DNA of 64,000 nt from Xestospongia muta (taxonomy: Eukaryota; Porifera; Demospongiae; Haplosclerida; Petrosiidae), in contig OY848917.1 in NCBI GenBank assembly GCA_963693285.1, positions 23,504,245 to 23,568,244 on the forward strand, written 5' to 3'. A model generated the notes under the pieces. It worked only from the letters and a program-made list of their open reading frames with translations. It ran no database searches and was not told the DNA's origin. Of this stretch, positions 60,372-64,000 are shown piece by piece. How positions within the stretch are numbered: position 1 is the stretch's first letter; the number at the start of each line of letters is the position of its first letter. Made by a program: the position numbers and the translations under genes.

Positions 60372-61229
60372 TGTGTTTATCTTCAACAAAGAGTTAGGTA
60401 AGGTAGTAGGTACACCTTACTGTAGCTGCAGTAACTCTTACAGCTTTTATAGGCAAATTTTCTCTTTAATCTGATTGGTCAATAGTTAATACTATAGTAG
60501 GAAATACAATGTAACATATTGAATAGTTTAATTACTCATATATTGTTACATTGTTTTGATTACTAATGACTACTGTTTATGTAGCTAATGGTTACATAGA
60601 ACCAATATATAATTATTTGTTATTGGTATTTTGCATGGATGCATGCAAACAGATTATTTTCATGAATGGGTTAAAAAGACTTAACACAACTTTTAAATTA
60701 TCTCATTAAAGCATTCTATTGTGATAATATGACGAAATAGCAACATGGAAATTATAATGTATTATTATGTAATAATATGCACATCATTATTTCGTTTACA
60801 TTAATGTCAAAAAGAGAGTTAACGGGTAGGATAGTTTTCGTTGCTTTTAATTAAATTTTCTTTAATGCCAATGCAAATTTTCTATTTATTAATAATGATA
60901 GAGTAATAACTTGATCTGTTAAAACATCTATCAAGTTATAACGAAACTTAACATTGTAATGTTTGAGTTGCTTTGATCCTCAATATTGAATCTATTGAGT
61001 GGTGACCGATAGCAATTATATTATAATTATAGGCATATGAATGGTATAATATCATTGACATAACTGAAGAGTAGGTTACTCCACTATTTTTGTCAAGACT
61101 AGTTATATACATTAAAGAAGATACAGGTTTCATTTAGTTGTTACAAAAATTACATGACATAATAGACAACATTATTACACAGTCGTATGATAACTAAATA
61201 TATATTATCATTAACAAACCAGTAAAGCT
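60372..61229. other. Upstream region of the lipid-transfer gene
   Basis: Presumed promoter side. No TATA box stands out. 60540-60960 resembles 55790-56230, so the gene is bracketed by two diverged direct copies of the same sequence. Confidence 0.5.
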
Positions 61230-61510
61230 TTCCTTTTGAATTTGTCCTTCTGGTGGAACAAGGTATTTGTGATGACAAGCTGGTGTTCCACACATTTGGT
61301 GAGGAAGAGGGATCCATTGGAGTTGTGGTTTCCTACTGTTTCCCTTACCATGGTCTCATTTCACAATTGGAAATTCTTTCTGACTCTAGCATTAAAGTCT
61401 CCTAGTATGATGATTTTGTCTTTTTTTATGATTTTTTAGAGGATGAAGTCCCAATTGGAGTAGAAGCCTTCTTTAGTCTCATTGTCAGAAACCAGAGTTG
61501 GGTGTACACA
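61230..61510 (-). pseudogene. LINE endonuclease (EEP) fragment
   Basis: In reverse it reads HPTLVSDNETKEGFYSNWDF, then IIILGDFNARV, then NHNSNGSLFLTKCVEHQL and VITNTLFHQKDKF. LGDFNARVG and (C/H)NSNG...LLxxC...L.ITNT.F are hallmarks of the APE-type endonuclease of CR1/Jockey/RTE-like LINEs. There are two in-frame stops (before KIIKKDK and in NFQL-x-NET), and it is cut off after KDKFK, so only a dead fragment remains. Confidence 0.5.
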
Positions 61511-61520
61511 CTCATGACTG

Positions 61521-62364
61521 TGTCTGTTGGTTCTTGGAGAGTTGGAGTCGGAGAGACATGAGACATTACTTAATGCCAACTCAGAGATCCAGGAGATGGT
61601 TGGCAAGCACATTCTTCATGGTGAATCCAACTACATGTATCCTTGGTGGATCTTGGGATTCCCTTTCAGAAGAACGTGTAACCACCACTTGTCTGTTGGT
61701 TCTTGGAGAGTTGGTGTCGGAGAGACATGAGACATTACTTAATGCCAACTCAGAGATCCAGGAGATGGTTGGCAAGCACATTCTTCATGGTGAATCCAAC
61801 TACATGTATCCTTGGTGGATCTTGGGATTCCCTTTCAGAAGAACGTGTAACCACCACTTGTCTGTTGGTTCTTGGAGAGTTGGTGTCGGAGAGACATGAG
61901 ACATTACTTAATGCCAACTCAGAGATCCAGGAGATGGTTGGCAAGCACATTCTTCATGGTGAATCCAACTACATGTATCCTTGGTGGATCTTGGGATTCC
62001 CTTTCAGAAGAACGTGTAACCACCACTTGTCTGTTGGTTCTTGGAGAGTTGGTGTCGGAGAGACATGAGACATTACTTAATGCCAACTCAGAGATCCAGG
62101 AGATGGTTGGCAAGCACATTCTTCATGGTGAATCCAACTACATGTATCCTTGGTGGATCTTGGGATTCCCTTTCAGAAGAACGTGTAACCACCACTTGTC
62201 TGTTGGTTCTTGGAGAGTTGGTGTCGGAGAGACATGAGACATTACTTAATGCCAACTCAGAGATCCAGGAGATGGTTGGCAAGCACATTCTTCATGGTGA
62301 ATCCAACTACATGTATCCTTGGTGGATCTTGGAATTCCCTTTCAGAAAAAGGTGTAACCACCAC
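61521..62364. repeat. Five tandem copies of a 169-bp unit
   Basis: TGTCTGTTGG starts units at 61521, 61690, 61859, 62028 and 62197. Units are almost identical, the last one slightly diverged at its end (GAAAAAGGTGTAACC). 169 is not a multiple of three, so the overlapping open frames here are repeat artefacts. The array lies directly upstream of the LINE endonuclease fragment on the LINE strand. Confidence 0.5.
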
Positions 62365-62830
62365 CTTTTTCCTCAGCTGCCCTTCACCAGCCTTACGAGC
62401 TCTTGAAGTGAGCCACATTAATGCTGAAATGTTTCAGCTTCCAGGCAATAAGTGCAGCTTTAGTCAACCATGTTGTCATTGTCTATGAGAGTCCAAATGT
62501 TTCGGGTTTGAAAATTGAGCTTGATTTGATCTTCTTACTACTAGAAGGGGACAGTAATTGCAAGTGGACATGCTGTTGCACACCTGCAAATACACAATCC
62601 TTAACAGTAGGTAGGTCAAGTTTCTGTGGCAAGAGATACCTTGATGGCTGGAATCTTCCAACTGCTACCGCCTTCATTATCCTTCATAGCCATTAATATT
62701 GTGTTAACACAATCTGCCTAATCTGCTATTGAGGATTTGGTGGGAACTGGTGGATTCCCTTTGTCTAATTTCTTTCCTCCAACCTTGCCACCATGGGTGA
62801 CCCTCCAGAAGTTTTAGACTCCAAAATGTA
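62365..62830 (-). other. Probable LINE-related sequence upstream of the 169-bp array
   Basis: Less AT-rich than the surroundings. In reverse, 62483-62677 is open (GRFQPSRYLLPQKLDLPTVK) and 62700-62830 is another open stretch. Base composition and position suggest the 5' part of the same LINE, but I recognise no domain, so the assignment is inference. Confidence 0.5.
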
Positions 62831-64000
62831 CACCAGTATAAATTAACATTATGTTACATTATAAATAATTAAATTTATTAATTCAATTGTCTGTTAACTA
62901 AATAGCAATTTAATGTATAAAAAGAAGACATATCACTACAAGAAAAACCTATATTGAAATATGACGTCAGAACTGTACATGCATATAGTTTTGATACACA
63001 TAAAAAAAACAGATAATGTATTGTTAAATAATTGATTTTTATTAACACATGAAATAAATGAAAACCAAAATCTCCTAACTGTCTGTTATAGGCATGTACT
63101 GATTGTTTATAGAAAAGGGAATATCTTATATTGCTTGTCTTTAACCATTCATTACAGTTGTTACAAAAAATCACATACAACAATAAACAACGTCATAATT
63201 ACATGATCATATGATAACTAAATGTATACATTTATTAATGTACCGGTAAAGCTTTCTCTTATATATCTAGTATCAATAATATTATAAAATTTATAATATT
63301 TCAACAATATTATAAAACTAATGTCCATGAATTCTAATCAGTAAGGATGAATTACTTATCAAGACCTACCATTGTTGTGTTTTATCTAATCATAAGATTT
63401 ACATGGTCCATATGTGCATTCAAATTGTCAATTATGGATATATAGTCAAACAAGCCAATCAAATTTTATGGTTTCTAGGAATGATTTCAAAATACAAAAC
63501 ATTCTGTCTTTTTAATGTATATAACAACCGTTAATGCTTCAACAGGAATCTTTAATATACAATTAAAATAAGTTATATATAATATAGCTAGCTGGTTTTG
63601 TTTAATGTATTATTAAATAGTCTAAAAAGTGAGTCAAAATAACAAAACAATTTGTGATATCATTAAAAATATACTCACTTATACAAGAGACATTCTTATC
63701 TTTATTTTGTTCATGGCAGTAAGAGTTTACATTGTAACATAATTAAAATTTTTTCTTAATATAATACATAGCATATATTTAAAAGGCTACAGTTACTGGT
63801 ACTATGTTACCATAACAGTTATTGTAAAGGAAAATTAATTTTAAAGATGCAAGATCATTCCTAGAAACAATTAAGTAACACTTAGTGATTGGCAGTATAA
63901 ATGTATTAACCAGGACAAGTGTCAATGCTATCGTGAATGAGTGGAAAATTGGTAATTGGCTTAGCATGATCAATTGACCATAAGTTTGAAGAGAAAAGAC
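62831..64000. other. AT-rich end of the window, nothing supported
   Basis: 61140-61220 and 63150-63250 are diverged duplicates (GTTACAAAAAAT...CAACAATAAACAACGT... and AAAGCTTTCTCTT). No gene is supported; the 101- and 64-codon minus frames here (62878-63183, 63779-63973) have no splice or family support. Confidence 0.5.

Noticed and set aside
60189..60389. Start of the lipid-transfer protein six codons further upstream
   Set aside because: The upstream codon is TTG, not ATG; the ATG at 60371 directly precedes the signal peptide.
61498..62406. Overlapping 67-133-codon frames on both strands
   Set aside because: Generated by the five 169-bp tandem units; the same peptide recurs in shifted frames.
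1..64000. tRNA, rRNA, CRISPR or bacterial-type operon signals
   Set aside because: No cloverleaf, rRNA core, CRISPR-like spaced repeat or Shine-Dalgarno pattern was recognised; the spaced repeats here are eukaryotic satellites and transposon arrays.

Overview
The window looks like nuclear DNA of an early-branching animal. It is AT-rich, with many very short introns (about 45-65 nt), secreted cysteine-rich proteins, a reverse-transcriptase family that I know as abundant in sponges, and a large-lipid-transfer-protein gene. A demosponge close to Amphimedon queenslandica is my best guess; that is inference, not a database result. All exon models were built by hand from reading frame, splice sites and phase.

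Layout. 1-1450: dead reverse-transcriptase element. 1450-25150: gene-poor mosaic of old duplications, fold-back (MITE-like) elements and a small minus-strand family of secreted, probably GPI-anchored cysteine-rich proteins. Two family copies are nearly identical (3778-4503 and 8045-8785), one has diverged (21730-22461), and one is broken with a fold-back element in its middle (20626-21242). Exon pieces of an EMI-like gene recur at 15-20 kb. A decayed piece of the lipid-transfer gene lies at 5320-5745. 25154-52703: a giant nested transposon. 52740-55600: AT-rich satellite of about 78 bp period. 56986-60371: complete 11-exon lipid-transfer-protein gene (minus). 61236-62830: LINE endonuclease fragment next to five 169-bp tandem repeats. 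The rest is AT-rich and without a supported gene.

The main discovery is the nested transposon. Outer element B (25163-52694) is flanked by a perfect 9-bp target duplication (CACCCAACT). Inner element A (25320-38343) is a second copy of the same family, inserted in opposite orientation into the left end of B, with its own perfect 9-bp duplication (CATTGTGTG). Both have 40-bp terminal inverted repeats. Each carries genes at one end and a long array of 153-bp repeats at the other.

Element A reads as intact. It has a 14-exon gene for a 950-residue MULE-like DDE transposase with a PHD finger. Directly behind it, on the same strand, is a 39-exon gene for a 1048-residue protein that joins a complete USP-type deubiquitinase domain, a complete Ulp1/SENP-type SUMO-protease domain and a C-terminal half of unknown function. 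All catalytic residues are present. Element B is dead: it lost most of the transposase and the His/Asp part of the Ulp1 domain, and has stops and frameshifts, but its repeat array has grown to about 7.6 kb. The likely logic is that the transposase cuts and inserts, the PHD finger may steer it to chromatin, the double protease may strip ubiquitin and SUMO from host or element proteins, and the repeat arrays may supply promoter or transposase-binding sites. [Form note: the original gave no feature confidence values; 0.5 is a uniform placeholder, not an estimate.]
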